64,000 bases of DNA from Cellulomonas phragmiteti (GCF_016862775.1 NZ_BONP01000001.1:310001-374000); one strand, 5' to 3'; counted from the stretch's first letter, positions 1 to 9,167 are shown. Program-made: numbers and translations. Notes: generated from the sequence alone by a model not told the origin.

Positions 1-488
1 TCACCGCCGGCCGCCACGCGCGGCAGCCAGCGCGTCAGCAGCGCGCGCAGGGCCGGCTTGCCGATGCGGACCGGCGGGTTGGACCACAGGGTCGCGAACC
101 GCACGGCCTCGGGGACGTCCTCGGGGGTCGCGGCCACCACGTTGCCCAGGCCGAGACGCGCGGCGTTGCGCCGGACGAGGTCGAGCGCGCGCTCGTTGAC
201 GTCGACCGCCCACACGCGGGCGTCCGGGGAGCTCAGCGCGAGCGTCAGCGCCACGGGCCCCCAGCCGCAGCCGAGGTCGAGCAGATCGCCCGTCGGGGGC
301 GGGGACGGGACGGTGCGCAGCAGCACCTGCGTGCCGAGGTCGACGTGGTCGGGCGAGAACACCCCGCCGGCCGTCTCGACCTGCACGTCGCGACCGGCCA
401 GCCGGACGTGCAGCGACCGGCGCTGCTCGGCCGACGCCGGTCGGGCCGTGAAGTAGTGGTCGCCCTGCGGGTCGTCGGTGCCGCTCAC
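1..488 (-). CDS. Class I SAM-dependent methyltransferase, RsmC-like (3' end off window)
   Basis: Read leftward from a GTG at 488; the reading frame stays open through base 1, so the C-terminus is missing. The visible 162 residues contain the glycine-rich SAM-binding loop DLGCGWGP, the acidic VDVNERAL strand that usually binds the ribose, and a SNPP motif IV typical of N-methyltransferases acting on bases. This order, with a short N-terminal HYFTARP segment, fits the 16S rRNA guanine-N2 methyltransferase family (RsmC/RsmD-like). It is divergent from hflX, with about 110 bp between the starts. No ATG lies nearby in frame, so GTG is the best start. RNA rather than small-molecule methylation is an inference from family resemblance. 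Confidence 0.75.
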   Translation of the reverse strand, partial: MSGTDDPQGDHYFTARPASAEQRRSLHVRLAGRDVQVETAGGVFSPDHVDLGTQVLLRTVPSPPPTGDLLDLGCGWGPVALTLALSSPDARVWAVDVNERALDLVRRNAARLGLGNVVAATPEDVPEAVRFATLWSNPPVRIGKPALRALLTRWLPRVAAGG

Positions 489-599
489 CGGACCGAGGCT
501 AGCGGTGCGCGCGCCCTGTGCCCGCAGCGAAATCCCGTCGCGGGTGTCGTACGTGCGTGCGATCCTGGACACAGCCGACCCGCCGACGAGAGGAACCGC

Positions 600-2120
600 G
601 TGGACGACCGAGAGCTCACCACCGACGAGGCGCCCGAGGCACCGGCGCGCAGCGCGCAGGAGGTGGCCGACGACGTCGTCGCGCGTGTGCTCGCCCGGGC
701 GGGCACCGCCGTCCAGGCCGGGGGGACCGCGCACACCACGTTCGACGGGGACCAGCTCGACCTCGAGGAGCGCACGTCGCTGCGCCGCGTGGTCGGGCTG
801 TCGACGGAGCTCCAGGACGTCTCCGAGGTCGAGTACCGCCAGCTGCGTCTCGAGCGGGTCGTGCTCGTCGGTCTGTGGGGGGCCGGCACCGCGGAGGAGG
901 CCGAGATCTCCCTGCGGGAGCTCGCCGCGCTCGCGGAGACGGCCGGGTCGCAGGTCCTCGACGGTCTGCTGCAGCGCCGGCGCACCCCCGACCCCGGCAC
1001 GTTCCTCGGGTCGGGCAAGGCCGTCGAGCTCGCGAGCCTGGTGGCGGCGGTCGGCGCCGACACCGTCGTGGTCGACGGTGAGCTCGCGCCGTCCCAGCGG
1101 CGCGCGCTCGAGGACATCGTCAAGGTCAAGGTCGTCGACCGGACGGCGCTGATCCTCGACATCTTCGCCCAGCACGCCAAGTCGCGGGAGGGCAAGGCGC
1201 AGGTCGAGCTCGCGCAGCTCGAGTACCTGCTGCCACGTCTGCGCGGGTGGGGCGAGTCGATGAGCCGCCAGGCCGGTGGCCAGGTGGGCGGCGCCGGCGC
1301 CGGCATGGGGTCGCGCGGACCGGGTGAGACCAAGATCGAGCTCGACCGGCGGCGGATCCGCAACCGCATGGCCAAGCTGCGGCGGGAGATCGCGGCGATG
1401 GCGCCGGCGCGCGCGACCAAGCGGGCCTCGCGGGAGCGCAACGCGATCCCGTCGGTGGCCATCGCGGGCTACACGAACGCCGGCAAGTCGTCGCTGCTCA
1501 ACCGCCTGACGCACGCCGGGGTCCTGGTCGAGAACGCGCTGTTCGCGACGCTGGACCCCACGGTGCGTCGCGCCGAGGCCGCCGACGGGCGCGTGTACAC
1601 CCTCGCCGACACCGTGGGCTTCGTGCGGCAGCTGCCGCACCAGCTGGTGGAGGCGTTCCGCTCGACCCTCGAGGAGGTCGCGGCCGCCGACCTCATCCTG
1701 CACGTGGTGGACGCGGCGCACCCCGACCCCGAGGGGCAGATCGCCGCGGTGCGCCACGTGTTCGCCGACATCCCCGGTGCGATGGACGTGCCCGAGATCA
1801 TCGTCCTCAACAAGGCCGACCTCGCGTCGCCCGAGGCGGTCGCGCGACTGCGCTCGCGCGAGGTGCACTCGATCGTCGTGTCGGCGCACACGGGTGAGGG
1901 CATCGCGGAGCTGGGCGAGCTCATCGCCGACCAGCTGCCGCGTCCGGGTGTCGAGGTCGAGGTGGTCGTGCCCTACACGCGCGGCGACCTCGTCAGCCGC
2001 GTGCACGAGCACGGCGACATCGACGTGGAGGAGCACACCGCGTCCGGCACGCTGCTGCGGGCCCGCGTCGACGCCACGCTGGCCGCCGAGCTCGAGGCGG
2101 CGGCGGTCCCGGCGACCTAG
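600..2120 (+). CDS. hflX: GTPase HflX, ribosome-associated
   Basis: 506-residue protein of the HflX family, GTPases that bind and split 50S/70S ribosomes, especially under stress. The N-terminal half carries the HflX domain (LDGLLQRRRTPDPGTFLGSGK, then a Q-rich coiled stretch around AQVELAQLEYLLPRLRGWGE), and the typical glycine-rich segment with SRGPGETKIE follows. The G domain has G1 GYTNAGKS, G3 DTVGF and G4 NKAD. I chose the GTG at 600, preceded by a GAGAGG ribosome site; the open frame extends further upstream but the extra sequence has no HflX similarity. Its TAG stop forms part of the next gene's probable -10 box. Confidence 0.93.
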   Translation: MDDRELTTDEAPEAPARSAQEVADDVVARVLARAGTAVQAGGTAHTTFDGDQLDLEERTSLRRVVGLSTELQDVSEVEYRQLRLERVVLVGLWGAGTAEEAEISLRELAALAETAGSQVLDGLLQRRRTPDPGTFLGSGKAVELASLVAAVGADTVVVDGELAPSQRRALEDIVKVKVVDRTALILDIFAQHAKSREGKAQVELAQLEYLLPRLRGWGESMSRQAGGQVGGAGAGMGSRGPGETKIELDRRRIRNRMAKLRREIAAMAPARATKRASRERNAIPSVAIAGYTNAGKSSLLNRLTHAGVLVENALFATLDPTVRRAEAADGRVYTLADTVGFVRQLPHQLVEAFRSTLEEVAAADLILHVVDAAHPDPEGQIAAVRHVFADIPGAMDVPEIIVLNKADLASPEAVARLRSREVHSIVVSAHTGEGIAELGELIADQLPRPGVEVEVVVPYTRGDLVSRVHEHGDIDVEEHTASGTLLRARVDATLAAELEAAAVPAT

Positions 2121-2123
2121 GGT
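2118..2123 (+). promoter_or_regulatory. Probable -10 box (TAGGGT) for leaderless S9 peptidase mRNA
   Basis: TAGGGT ends 6 nt before the GTG at 2130, so transcription would start at or next to the start codon. No Shine-Dalgarno sequence precedes the gene. The first three bases are the hflX stop codon. The same spacing recurs at seven other genes here. Confidence 0.5.
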
Positions 2124-2129
2124 CGACCC

Positions 2130-4166
2130 GTGCTGCCCTCCGACCTCGACCTGCTGTGCACGCTCGGCCCGCCGGCGCCGCTGCCCGACGGCACCGCGGT
2201 CGTCGTCGCGGTCACTCGACCCGACCTCGCGGCCGACGCGTACCGCGGTGAGCTGTGGCTCGTCCCGCTGGGTGACGACGACCCGGGGAGCGCCCGCCGG
2301 CTGACCCACGGCCACCGCGACGGCGCGCCCGAGGTCTCGCCCGACGGGCGGCTCGTCGCCTTCACCCGCGCCCCGCTGACCGGCGAGCCCGCGCAGGTGC
2401 ACGTGATGCCGCTGGGCGGCGGTGAGCCGGTGCGCCTGACGGCGGCGCCGCTGGGGACCAACGGACCGCGCTGGTCACCCGACGGCTCGCGGCTGGCCTA
2501 CGTCGCCCGGGTCCCCCAGGAGGGGCGGTACGTGCCGGGCGGCGACCCGGCGGCCGAGGCGCCGCGTCGCATCACGACGTTCGCCTACCGGACGGACGGC
2601 GTCGGGTACGTGCACGACCGGCCCCAGCACGTGCACGTGCTCGAGGTCCCCGCGGACCCCGGGGCCGGCGGCGACCCGCCGGTGCCGGTCGCCCTGACCT
2701 CGGGTCCGGCCGAGGTGACCGGCCCGCGGTGGACGGTCGACGGCACGGCGCTGGTCGCGGTGAGCACCCGGCACGTCCTGCGGGAGCACGACGTGCGGCG
2801 CGACGCCGTCCTCGTCCCCGCCGGACCTGACGCGGCCGGACCGCAGGCCGTCGTCCTGCTCACCGACGCGGACGCGGGCAGCCCCTTGCGCGTCGAGGCC
2901 GTCCTGCCGGCGTCGGACGGCGTGTGGCTGCTCGCCGCCGACCTCGGGTCCGACGGCACCGACACGGTCGGTTCCCTGACCGGCCTGTTCCGGGTCCCGA
3001 CGGCCGGATCCGGCGCCGCGACGCGTCCGACGGGCGCGCCACGACGCCTCACCGACGCCGACCACGTCGGTCTGGGCGACGTGCTCGTGCCCGCGATGGA
3101 CGACGTGCTGGTCACGGTCGAGGACCACGGTGCGGTCCGGCTCGTCCGGGTGGACCGCGAGGGGACGGCGACCGAGCTCGTGGGCGCGCCGCACGTCGTG
3201 CTGGGCGCCGGCGCCGCCGTGACGCGCACCGGCCCGGTCCGTGCGGTCGCGACCGCCGCCACACCCACCAGCGCCGGCGTCCTGCTGCTCGTCGACGGCT
3301 CGGGGTCGACGGGCACCGTGTCGACGGTCGCCGACTGGTCGGAGCCGCTGCGGGCGACCGGGCGCACCGTGGTGCCGACGGCTCTGACGGCGTCGGCGCC
3401 CGACGGCTACCGGGTGCACGGGTGGCTCGCGCTGCCGGATCCCCGGCGCCACGGCAGCGGCCCGCACCCCACGCTCCTGATGATCCACGGCGGGCCGTTC
3501 GCGCAGTACACGCACGGCCTCTTCGACGAGGTCCAGGTCCTGACGGGGGCGGGGTACGCGGTCGTCCTGGGGAACCCGCGCGGCTCGTCGGGCGCCGGCC
3601 GGGCGCACGGCAGGGCGATCCGCCGGGCGATGGGGACGGTCGACGCCGAGGACGTCCTCGCGCTGCTGGACGCGGCGCTGGCCGGGCACGGCGACGTGCT
3701 GGACGCCGGGCGGGTGGGCGTCCTGGGCGGCTCGTACGGCGGGTACCTCACGGCGTGGCTCACGACCCGGACCGACCGGTTCGCGGCCGCCGTGGTCGAG
3801 CGGGCGTTCCTCGACCCGGTGAGCTTCACCGGGTCGAGCGACATCGGCTGGTGGTTCGGGCTGGAGTACGTCGGCGACCACGGGGTGGACCCCCGGGGCG
3901 TCGCCGCCCAGTCGCCCATGGCGCACGTGGACCGGGTGAGCACGCCGACGCTCGTCGTGCACTCCGAGCAGGACTGGCGGTGCCCGCTCGAGCAGGGCCA
4001 GCGCTGGTTCGTGGAGCTGCGGCGCCGCGGTGTGCCGACGGAGCTGCTGCTCTTCCCGGGGGAGGGGCACGAGCTGTCCCGCACAGGTCGTCCCGCGCAC
4101 CGCCGTGCCCGCTTCGAGCACCTGCTCGAGTGGTGGGAGCGGCACCTGCCGACCGGCACCCGATGA
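2130..4166 (+). CDS. Prolyl oligopeptidase family (S9) serine peptidase
   Basis: 678-residue protein. The first ~400 residues show WD40-like/TolB-like beta-propeller repeats (for example PEVSPDGRLVAFTR and GPRWSPDGSRLAYV), and the last ~260 form an alpha/beta-hydrolase domain. The nucleophile sits in GGSYGGY (Ser535), the acid is probably in SEQDWRCP, and the base in GEGHELS. The LMIHGGPF oxyanion region is present. This is the acylaminoacyl-peptidase/dipeptidyl-peptidase branch of S9, with probable cytoplasmic action because no signal peptide is visible. It is 9 bp from hflX but likely has its own leaderless promoter. Exact peptide substrate unknown. Confidence 0.9.
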   Translation: MLPSDLDLLCTLGPPAPLPDGTAVVVAVTRPDLAADAYRGELWLVPLGDDDPGSARRLTHGHRDGAPEVSPDGRLVAFTRAPLTGEPAQVHVMPLGGGEPVRLTAAPLGTNGPRWSPDGSRLAYVARVPQEGRYVPGGDPAAEAPRRITTFAYRTDGVGYVHDRPQHVHVLEVPADPGAGGDPPVPVALTSGPAEVTGPRWTVDGTALVAVSTRHVLREHDVRRDAVLVPAGPDAAGPQAVVLLTDADAGSPLRVEAVLPASDGVWLLAADLGSDGTDTVGSLTGLFRVPTAGSGAATRPTGAPRRLTDADHVGLGDVLVPAMDDVLVTVEDHGAVRLVRVDREGTATELVGAPHVVLGAGAAVTRTGPVRAVATAATPTSAGVLLLVDGSGSTGTVSTVADWSEPLRATGRTVVPTALTASAPDGYRVHGWLALPDPRRHGSGPHPTLLMIHGGPFAQYTHGLFDEVQVLTGAGYAVVLGNPRGSSGAGRAHGRAIRRAMGTVDAEDVLALLDAALAGHGDVLDAGRVGVLGGSYGGYLTAWLTTRTDRFAAAVVERAFLDPVSFTGSSDIGWWFGLEYVGDHGVDPRGVAAQSPMAHVDRVSTPTLVVHSEQDWRCPLEQGQRWFVELRRRGVPTELLLFPGEGHELSRTGRPAHRRARFEHLLEWWERHLPTGTR

Positions 4167-4211
4167 CGACACGCTCCGTGCCCGGCGCGCCCCGGCGTCC
4201 GTGGGCGCGAC

Positions 4212-4217
4212 TACGCT
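4212..4217 (+). promoter_or_regulatory. Probable -10 box (TACGCT) for leaderless dinG-like mRNA
   Basis: TACGCT ends 6 nt before the GTG at 4224. The 57-bp gap after the S9 peptidase holds no Shine-Dalgarno sequence close to the start. Confidence 0.45.
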
Positions 4218-4223
4218 GACGCG

Positions 4224-6398
4224 GTGCCCGAGCCAGAACCGTCGTCCAGCGCGGACGCCGACGACGACGCGCGGGCGGTGCACGCGCTGGCCGAGGTCGA
4301 CGAGCTGCTCGACCTCGCGGTCGGAGCCCTCGGCGGCGGACGGCGCGACGGGCAGCACACCATGGCGCAGGCCGTCGCCGACGCGCTGCGCACCGGCGAG
4401 CACCTGCTCGTCCAGGCGGGCACGGGGACGGGCAAGTCCCTCGGCTACCTCGTGCCGGCCGTCCGGCACGCGGTGCAGACCGACGAGCGCGTCGTCGTCT
4501 CGACGGCCACCCTGGCGCTGCAGCGGCAGGTCCTCACGCGCGACCTGCCGCTGGTGACCACGGCGCTCGGGTCGCGCCTGCCGCGCCAGGCGCAGGTGGC
4601 GCTCCTCAAGGGCTGGCACAACTACCTGTGCGTGCACAAGGTCGCCGGCGGCTACCCGTCCGACGAGCAGGGCACGCTGTTCGACGTCCCCGAGCGCCCC
4701 GGCGCCGCCGACCACCCGCCGGTCGCGGAGGACGGCGAGAACGTCCGCGAGAGCCTCGGCGAGCAGGTCCTGCGGGTCCGCGAGTGGGCGGACGGCACGC
4801 CCACGGGCGACCGCGACGACCTGGTGCCGGGTGTCTCGGACCGGGCGTGGCGGCAGGTGTCGGTGACGTCCATGGAGTGCCTCGGGGGCGTGTGCCCCCT
4901 GCTCGCCGAGTGCTTCCCCGAGGCCGCGCGGGCGCGCTCGCGGGAGGCCGACGTCGTGGTGACCAACCACGCGATGCTCGGCATCGCCGCGTCCGGGTCG
5001 CCCGGTGTGCTGCCCGAGCACCAGGTGCTGGTCGTCGACGAGGCGCACGAGCTGGCGGACCGCGTCACGGCGCAGGCGACGGCCGAGCTGTCCCTGCCGA
5101 CGATCGAGCAGGCCGCGCGCCTGGCACGGCGGCACGGCGGCGTCCCGACCACGGATCTCGACACCGCCGGCCAGCACCTCGCGAGCGTGATCGTGCCGCT
5201 GCCGGAGGGGCGGTTCCCCCGGGGCCTGCCCGACGACGTGCGGCTCGCCGTCGCGGCCGTGCGGGACGCCTCGAGGACGCTGCTCACCGCGCTCAAGCCC
5301 GAGGCCGGCTCGCGTGACGCGGGGGACGGCGGCCGCAAGATGGCCGCGTCGGCGATGCTGGCGCTCTTCGAGGTCGCCGAACGCATGGCCGCCGACCCGG
5401 AGCAGAACGCGTCGACCGTCCTGTGGTGCGCGCGCGGCGAGGACCGCCGTGGCCTGACGACGACCCGGCTGCACGCCGCACCCCTGGCCGTCGCGGGGCT
5501 GGTGCGCACCCACCTGCTCACCGGGCGGACGGCCGTGCTGACGTCCGCGACGCTGACCCTGGGCGGGTCGTTCGATCCTGCGGCGCGCGCCGTCGGGCTC
5601 GCGGCTCGCCCGGACGCCGCGCCGGTCGGCCCGCCCGTGCTCGGCGCACGCGCTGCTGCGGACGGCGACACCCCAGGGCAGCTGCCGGTCGCCGCGCCCG
5701 CCACGGGCGCGGGTGCGGAGCAGGTGCCGCGCTGGCGGGGGCTCGACGTGGGGAGCCCGTTCGACTACCGCCGCCAGGGGATCTGCTACGTCGCGCGCCG
5801 GCTCCCGCCGCCGGGCCGCGAGCCGGCGACGGACGCCCAGCTGGACGAGATCGCGACCCTCGTCGAGGCGGCGGGCGGCCGCACGCTCGGGCTCTTCACC
5901 TCACGGCGCGCCGCGACGGTGGCGGCCGAGGCGATGCGGGAGCGGCTCGACGTCCCGGTCCTGCTTCAGGGTGAGGACCAGCTGCCGACGCTCGTCGCGC
6001 GGTTCGCCGCGGACGAGCCGACGTGCCTGTTCGGCACGCTGTCGCTCTGGCAGGGGGTCGACGTGCCCGGGCCGGCCTGCCGGCTCGTGCTGATCGACCG
6101 GATCCCGTTCCCGCGGCCCGACGACCCGGTGCGCTCGGCACGTGCGGACGCCGTGGCCGCCGCGGGGGGCAACGGGTTCATGTCCGTCTCGGCGACGCAC
6201 GCGGCCCTGCTCCTCGCGCAGGGGGCGGGGCGCCTGGTGCGGTCGGGCGCCGACCAGGGGGTCGTGGCCGTGCTGGACCCGCGACTGGCCACCGCTCGCT
6301 ACGGCGAGTACCTGCAGCGGTCCATGCCCCCGTTCTGGCGCACCACCGACCGCGACGTGGTGGTGGCGGCGCTGCGCCGGCTGGCGGGTTCGCACTAG
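4224..6398 (+). CDS. DinG/XPD-type ATP-dependent DNA helicase with Fe-S motif
   Basis: 724-residue superfamily-2 helicase. Walker A is in QAGTGTGKS (residue ~70), Walker B is VVDEAHEL, and the C-terminal helicase motif reads GRLVRSGADQGVVAVLD. Four cysteines between motifs Ia and II (one in NYLCVHK, three in MECLGGVCPLLAECF) match the 4Fe-4S cluster of the DinG/XPD group. Known relatives unwind DNA with 5'-3' polarity and act on R-loops and damaged forks. No LexA box lies upstream, unlike Escherichia coli dinG. The gene is followed by ldh after 75 bp. Function by family is secure; physiological role is inferred. Confidence 0.9.
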   Translation: MPEPEPSSSADADDDARAVHALAEVDELLDLAVGALGGGRRDGQHTMAQAVADALRTGEHLLVQAGTGTGKSLGYLVPAVRHAVQTDERVVVSTATLALQRQVLTRDLPLVTTALGSRLPRQAQVALLKGWHNYLCVHKVAGGYPSDEQGTLFDVPERPGAADHPPVAEDGENVRESLGEQVLRVREWADGTPTGDRDDLVPGVSDRAWRQVSVTSMECLGGVCPLLAECFPEAARARSREADVVVTNHAMLGIAASGSPGVLPEHQVLVVDEAHELADRVTAQATAELSLPTIEQAARLARRHGGVPTTDLDTAGQHLASVIVPLPEGRFPRGLPDDVRLAVAAVRDASRTLLTALKPEAGSRDAGDGGRKMAASAMLALFEVAERMAADPEQNASTVLWCARGEDRRGLTTTRLHAAPLAVAGLVRTHLLTGRTAVLTSATLTLGGSFDPAARAVGLAARPDAAPVGPPVLGARAAADGDTPGQLPVAAPATGAGAEQVPRWRGLDVGSPFDYRRQGICYVARRLPPPGREPATDAQLDEIATLVEAAGGRTLGLFTSRRAATVAAEAMRERLDVPVLLQGEDQLPTLVARFAADEPTCLFGTLSLWQGVDVPGPACRLVLIDRIPFPRPDDPVRSARADAVAAAGGNGFMSVSATHAALLLAQGAGRLVRSGADQGVVAVLDPRLATARYGEYLQRSMPPFWRTTDRDVVVAALRRLAGSH

Positions 6399-6473
6399 CC
6401 TCGTGACGGGGCGCGCCGGGTCGGGCGGGCGCGTCCCGGTTCCACGCTCGCGCCCGTGACGAGGGGAAAGACC

Positions 6474-7478
6474 ATGGTCGACATCACCGAGGGCGACGAG
6501 CTCGCCCTGCGCCCAGCGCCCTCCGTGCCGCGCCGCACGTCGAAGCTGGGGATCGTCGGCGCCGGGGCGGTGGGCTCGACGATGGCCTACGCCGCGCTGA
6601 TGCGGGGCGCCGCGCGCACCGTCGCCCTGCTCGACGTCAACCGGGCCAAGGTCGACGCGGAGGTCCTCGACCTGTCGCACGGGATCCAGTTCATGTCGAT
6701 GGCCGAGGTGATGGGCTCCGACGACGCGTCGGTCATGGCGGACTGCGACGTCGTGATGTTCACCGCGGGCGCCAAGCAGAAGCCCGGGCAGTCGCGGCTC
6801 GACCTGGCCGAGGCGACGATCTCGCTCGTGCGCAAGGTCCTGCCCGGGATCGTCGAGGTGGCACCGAACGCGGTGTACGTGATGGTGACCAACCCGGTGG
6901 ACGTGGTGACCTACGCGGCGCTGAAGATCTCCGGCCTGCCGCCCGCCCAGCTGTTCGGCTCCGGGACCGTGCTCGACTCGTCCCGCCTGCGCTACCTCAT
7001 CGCCCGGCACACCGGTGTCGCCGTCCAGAACGTGCACGCCTACGTCGCCGGCGAGCACGGTGACACCGAGCTGCCGCTGTGGAGCTCGGCGAGCATCGGC
7101 GCGGTGCCGCTCCTCGACTGGGCGGGGCCGGGCGGCCAGGGCGCGCTGACGCGCGAGGTGCGCGACGCCATCGCCCGGGAGGTCGTGGAGTCCGCCTACC
7201 GCATCATCGAGGGCAAGGGCGCGACCAACTACGCCATCGCCCTGGCGGGGTCACGGATCATCGAGGCCGTGCTGAAGGACGAGCGGCGCATCCTGCCGGT
7301 CTCGTCGCTGCTCGACGGCTACCTGGGCATGTCGGACGTGTGCCTGAGCGTGCCGTCGATCGTCGGCTCGTCGGGCGTGCTTGAGCGTCTCGAGGTGCCG
7401 ATGTCGTCCGACGAGGTCCTCGGGATGCGTCGCTCGGCGGAGGCCGTGCGCTCCGTCGCTCGCCGCTTCGGCTTCTGA
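6474..7478 (+). CDS. ldh: L-lactate dehydrogenase
   Basis: 334-residue NAD-dependent L-lactate dehydrogenase, interconverting pyruvate and L-lactate at the end of fermentation. The Rossmann motif GAGAVGSTMAYA is at about residue 30, the substrate loop is AKQKPGQSR, the family signature with catalytic histidine is GEHGDTE, and the NAD/substrate motif is VTNPVDV. The ATG at 6474 is preceded by GAGGGG with 7-nt spacing, so it is preferred to the in-frame GTG at 6456. The ~20-residue N-terminal extension is longer than usual. A strong hairpin follows before the convergent lexA. Confidence 0.95.
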   Translation: MVDITEGDELALRPAPSVPRRTSKLGIVGAGAVGSTMAYAALMRGAARTVALLDVNRAKVDAEVLDLSHGIQFMSMAEVMGSDDASVMADCDVVMFTAGAKQKPGQSRLDLAEATISLVRKVLPGIVEVAPNAVYVMVTNPVDVVTYAALKISGLPPAQLFGSGTVLDSSRLRYLIARHTGVAVQNVHAYVAGEHGDTELPLWSSASIGAVPLLDWAGPGGQGALTREVRDAIAREVVESAYRIIEGKGATNYAIALAGSRIIEAVLKDERRILPVSSLLDGYLGMSDVCLSVPSIVGSSGVLERLEVPMSSDEVLGMRRSAEAVRSVARRFGF

Positions 7479-7506
7479 CCCGGCAGGGGTCGACGAGGGT
7501 CGTGAC

Positions 7507-7549
7507 GCGGCCCCGGGCGGGGAGGAGTGTCCTTCCCGCCCGGGGCCGC
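7507..7549. terminator. Bidirectional terminator between ldh and lexA
   Basis: A perfect 15-bp inverted repeat (7507-7521 with 7535-7549) and a 13-nt loop lie between the convergent stops of ldh and lexA. There is no U-tract, as is common for high-GC actinobacterial terminators; the position suggests it serves both strands. Confidence 0.8.
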
Positions 7550-7577
7550 GGTGCGCGTGCTCGCGACGCCGTGCGCG

Positions 7578-8330
7578 CTACAGGCTCCGCAGGACGCTGA
7601 CGACGCGGCCGAGGACGGTCGCGCCGTCGCCGTCGATCGGTGCGTAGGCCGGGTTGTGGGGCAGCAGCCAGACGTGTCCGTCGATCCGCTTCAGGGTCTT
7701 GACGGTGGCCTCCCCGTCGATCATCGCGGCCACGATCTGCCCGTTCTCCGCCACCGGCTGGCGGCGGACCACCACCCAGTCGCCGTCGCAGATCGCCGCG
7801 TCGATCATCGAGTCGCCGGCCACCTTGAGCAGGAACAGCTCGCCCTCGCCGACGAGCTGGCGCGGCAGGGGGAAGACGTCCTCGACGACCTGCTCGGCGA
7901 GGATCGGACCGCCTGCCGCGATGCGGCCCACCACCGGCACGTAGGAGGGGGCGGGCGCGTGGTCGCGCTCGGGGGTGTCAGGATCGGACGGCGGTGCGTC
8001 GGACCGGGCGCCCCACGGTCCCACGGTGCGCGCGTCGTCGGGCTGCACCACCTCGATCGCGCGTGGCCGGTGCGGGTCGCGCCGCAGGTAGCCCTTGCGC
8101 TCGAGCGCGGTGAGCTGGTGCTTGACGCTCGACGGGCTCGTGAGGCCGACCGCGTCGCCGATCTCCCGCATGCTCGGCGGGTAGCCCCGCTGCTCGACGG
8201 ACGCCCGGACGGTCTCCAGGACGAGCCGCTGCCGCGTCGTGAGCCCGTCGCCGGGGACCTCGTCGGCCTCGACGGCCGCGGCCGTGCGCGGGCCCCGCTC
8301 CTGCGTCGTCGTGCCGTCGTGCCCGTCCAC
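7578..8330 (-). CDS. lexA: SOS repressor LexA
   Basis: 250-residue LexA. The N-terminal winged helix ([20 protein letters not shown] and [16 protein letters not shown]) binds SOS boxes. The C-terminal S24 autoprotease domain has the cleavage-site Ala-Gly in GRIAAGGP, nucleophile Ser174 in GDSM and general base Lys211 in ATVKTLKR. RecA on single-stranded DNA triggers self-cleavage and derepression. The chosen GTG has GGGAG 5 nt upstream; the frame stays open to an ATG at 8504, but that extra segment lacks LexA character. A ~40-residue Pro/Asp-rich linker joins the domains. Its leader holds SOS boxes shared with the divergent LysM gene. Confidence 0.95.
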   Translation of the reverse strand: MDGHDGTTTQERGPRTAAAVEADEVPGDGLTTRQRLVLETVRASVEQRGYPPSMREIGDAVGLTSPSSVKHQLTALERKGYLRRDPHRPRAIEVVQPDDARTVGPWGARSDAPPSDPDTPERDHAPAPSYVPVVGRIAAGGPILAEQVVEDVFPLPRQLVGEGELFLLKVAGDSMIDAAICDGDWVVVRRQPVAENGQIVAAMIDGEATVKTLKRIDGHVWLLPHNPAYAPIDGDGATVLGRVVSVLRSL

Positions 8331-8543
8331 TGCATCTCCCGCCGTCGGTCCGCACAGGCCCGGGTCGGGCTCCGCGTGCGCGGGGCACCGCGACGCCTGA
8401 CGTCGGGCCGACGCGCATCCGGCCTGGTCGGGCCCGTGCGCGCCGCACCCGGCCGGTCCCCGCGGCACCTGCGCCCGCGGCGATGTCAGAGGTCGGTGGT
8501 GCACTCGTCGCAGTGCTCACCCTAGGGGTGAGGGCCTGCCCGA

Positions 8544-8559
8544 TCAAACATCTGTTCGA
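8544..8559. promoter_or_regulatory. LexA-binding SOS box 1
   Basis: TCAAACATCTGTTCGA matches the actinobacterial/mycobacterial SOS palindrome TCGAAC-N4-GTTCGA at all but one core position. It lies on the lexA side of the divergent promoters. Confidence 0.85.
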
Positions 8560-8611
8560 GCGTGTCTCGACGGATGTCGGTGGCATCTGGTAGACATCGT
8601 ACAGACGTTCG

Positions 8612-8627
8612 ACGAACAGGTGTTCGA
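8612..8627. promoter_or_regulatory. LexA-binding SOS box 2
   Basis: ACGAACAGGTGTTCGA carries a perfect CGAAC-N4-GTTCG core. It lies just downstream of the predicted start site of the LysM gene and upstream of lexA, so LexA bound here could block both. Confidence 0.88.
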
Positions 8628-8699
8628 GCGAGCGGGTGTCAGCGAGGTCGTGCCGGCCGGCGAGGCCGGGTCGGCGGGACGAGCGAGGAGAGGACCGAC

Positions 8700-9137
8700 A
8701 TGAGCGCGATGGCGATCGCACCGGCAGGCCGGAGCCTGCGCGGCGTGCGCACGGCACCTTCGGCGACGGCCTCGCGTGCCCCGGGTCCGCAGCTCCGTGC
8801 CGCGCGGGTGCCGGACCGGGTCGGGGTCGGGCCCGAGGGTGCTGCGGGACGCCTGCGGCTGACCCGTCGCGGACGCGTCGTCGTGTGGCTGCTCGCCCTG
8901 TCGCTCGCCGCGGGCGTCGGGGGTGCGGCGGCGTCCGCCCAGGCCGACGGCCCGGCGGCCGGCACCGAGGTGCGTCGCGTGCTGGTGGCCCCGGGCGACA
9001 CCCTGTGGGGGATCGCCGCCGACGCCGCGGCGCCGGGCGAGGACGTCCGGGACGTGGTGCTGGAGCTGATGGCGCTGAACGAGCTGTCCTCCGGTGGCCT
9101 GCAGGCGGGCCAGACCGTCGTGGTGCCGGCCGGATGA
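8700..9137 (+). CDS. LysM membrane protein next to lexA; candidate SOS division suppressor
   Basis: 145 residues: a ~55-residue basic cytoplasmic N-terminus, one membrane segment (about residues 60-82), and an extracytoplasmic LysM domain (RRVLVAPGDTLWGIAADA to AGQTVVVPAG) predicted to bind peptidoglycan. The ATG at 8700 has a GAGGAGAGGA ribosome site. It is divergent from lexA and has an SOS box in its leader. Architecture and location match the lexA-linked LysM proteins of other actinobacteria (mycobacterial Rv2719c/ChiZ, and by analogy corynebacterial DivS), which halt division after DNA damage. The functional assignment is inference from context; sequence similarity to those proteins is limited beyond LysM. 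Confidence 0.8.
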   Translation: MSAMAIAPAGRSLRGVRTAPSATASRAPGPQLRAARVPDRVGVGPEGAAGRLRLTRRGRVVVWLLALSLAAGVGGAAASAQADGPAAGTEVRRVLVAPGDTLWGIAADAAAPGEDVRDVVLELMALNELSSGGLQAGQTVVVPAG

Positions 9138-9167
9138 CGTCGGCTGTGCGCTGCGCGGGGAGGCGTG

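Larger units (their letters stand above)
8331..8699. other. Divergent lexA / LysM-gene regulatory region
   Basis: 369 bp between the two start codons. It contains two SOS boxes and a plausible rightward promoter, TCGACG (8567-8572), 18 bp, TAGACA (8591-8596). The leftward lexA promoter may use TACGAT (complement of 8596-8601). The lexA-proximal 200 bp is GC-rich without recognisable features and is an unusually long lexA leader if the GTG at 8330 is correct. Confidence 0.6.

Noticed and set aside
2475..5513. Very long open frame on the minus strand (1012 codons)
   Set aside because: It is antisense to the S9 peptidase and helicase genes, is Arg/Gly/Val-rich without motifs, and arises from the GC-rich codon bias.
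8330..8504. LexA extended to the ATG at 8504
   Set aside because: The extra 58 residues are Pro/Ala/Gly-rich, not LexA-like, and the GTG at 8330 has a good ribosome site.
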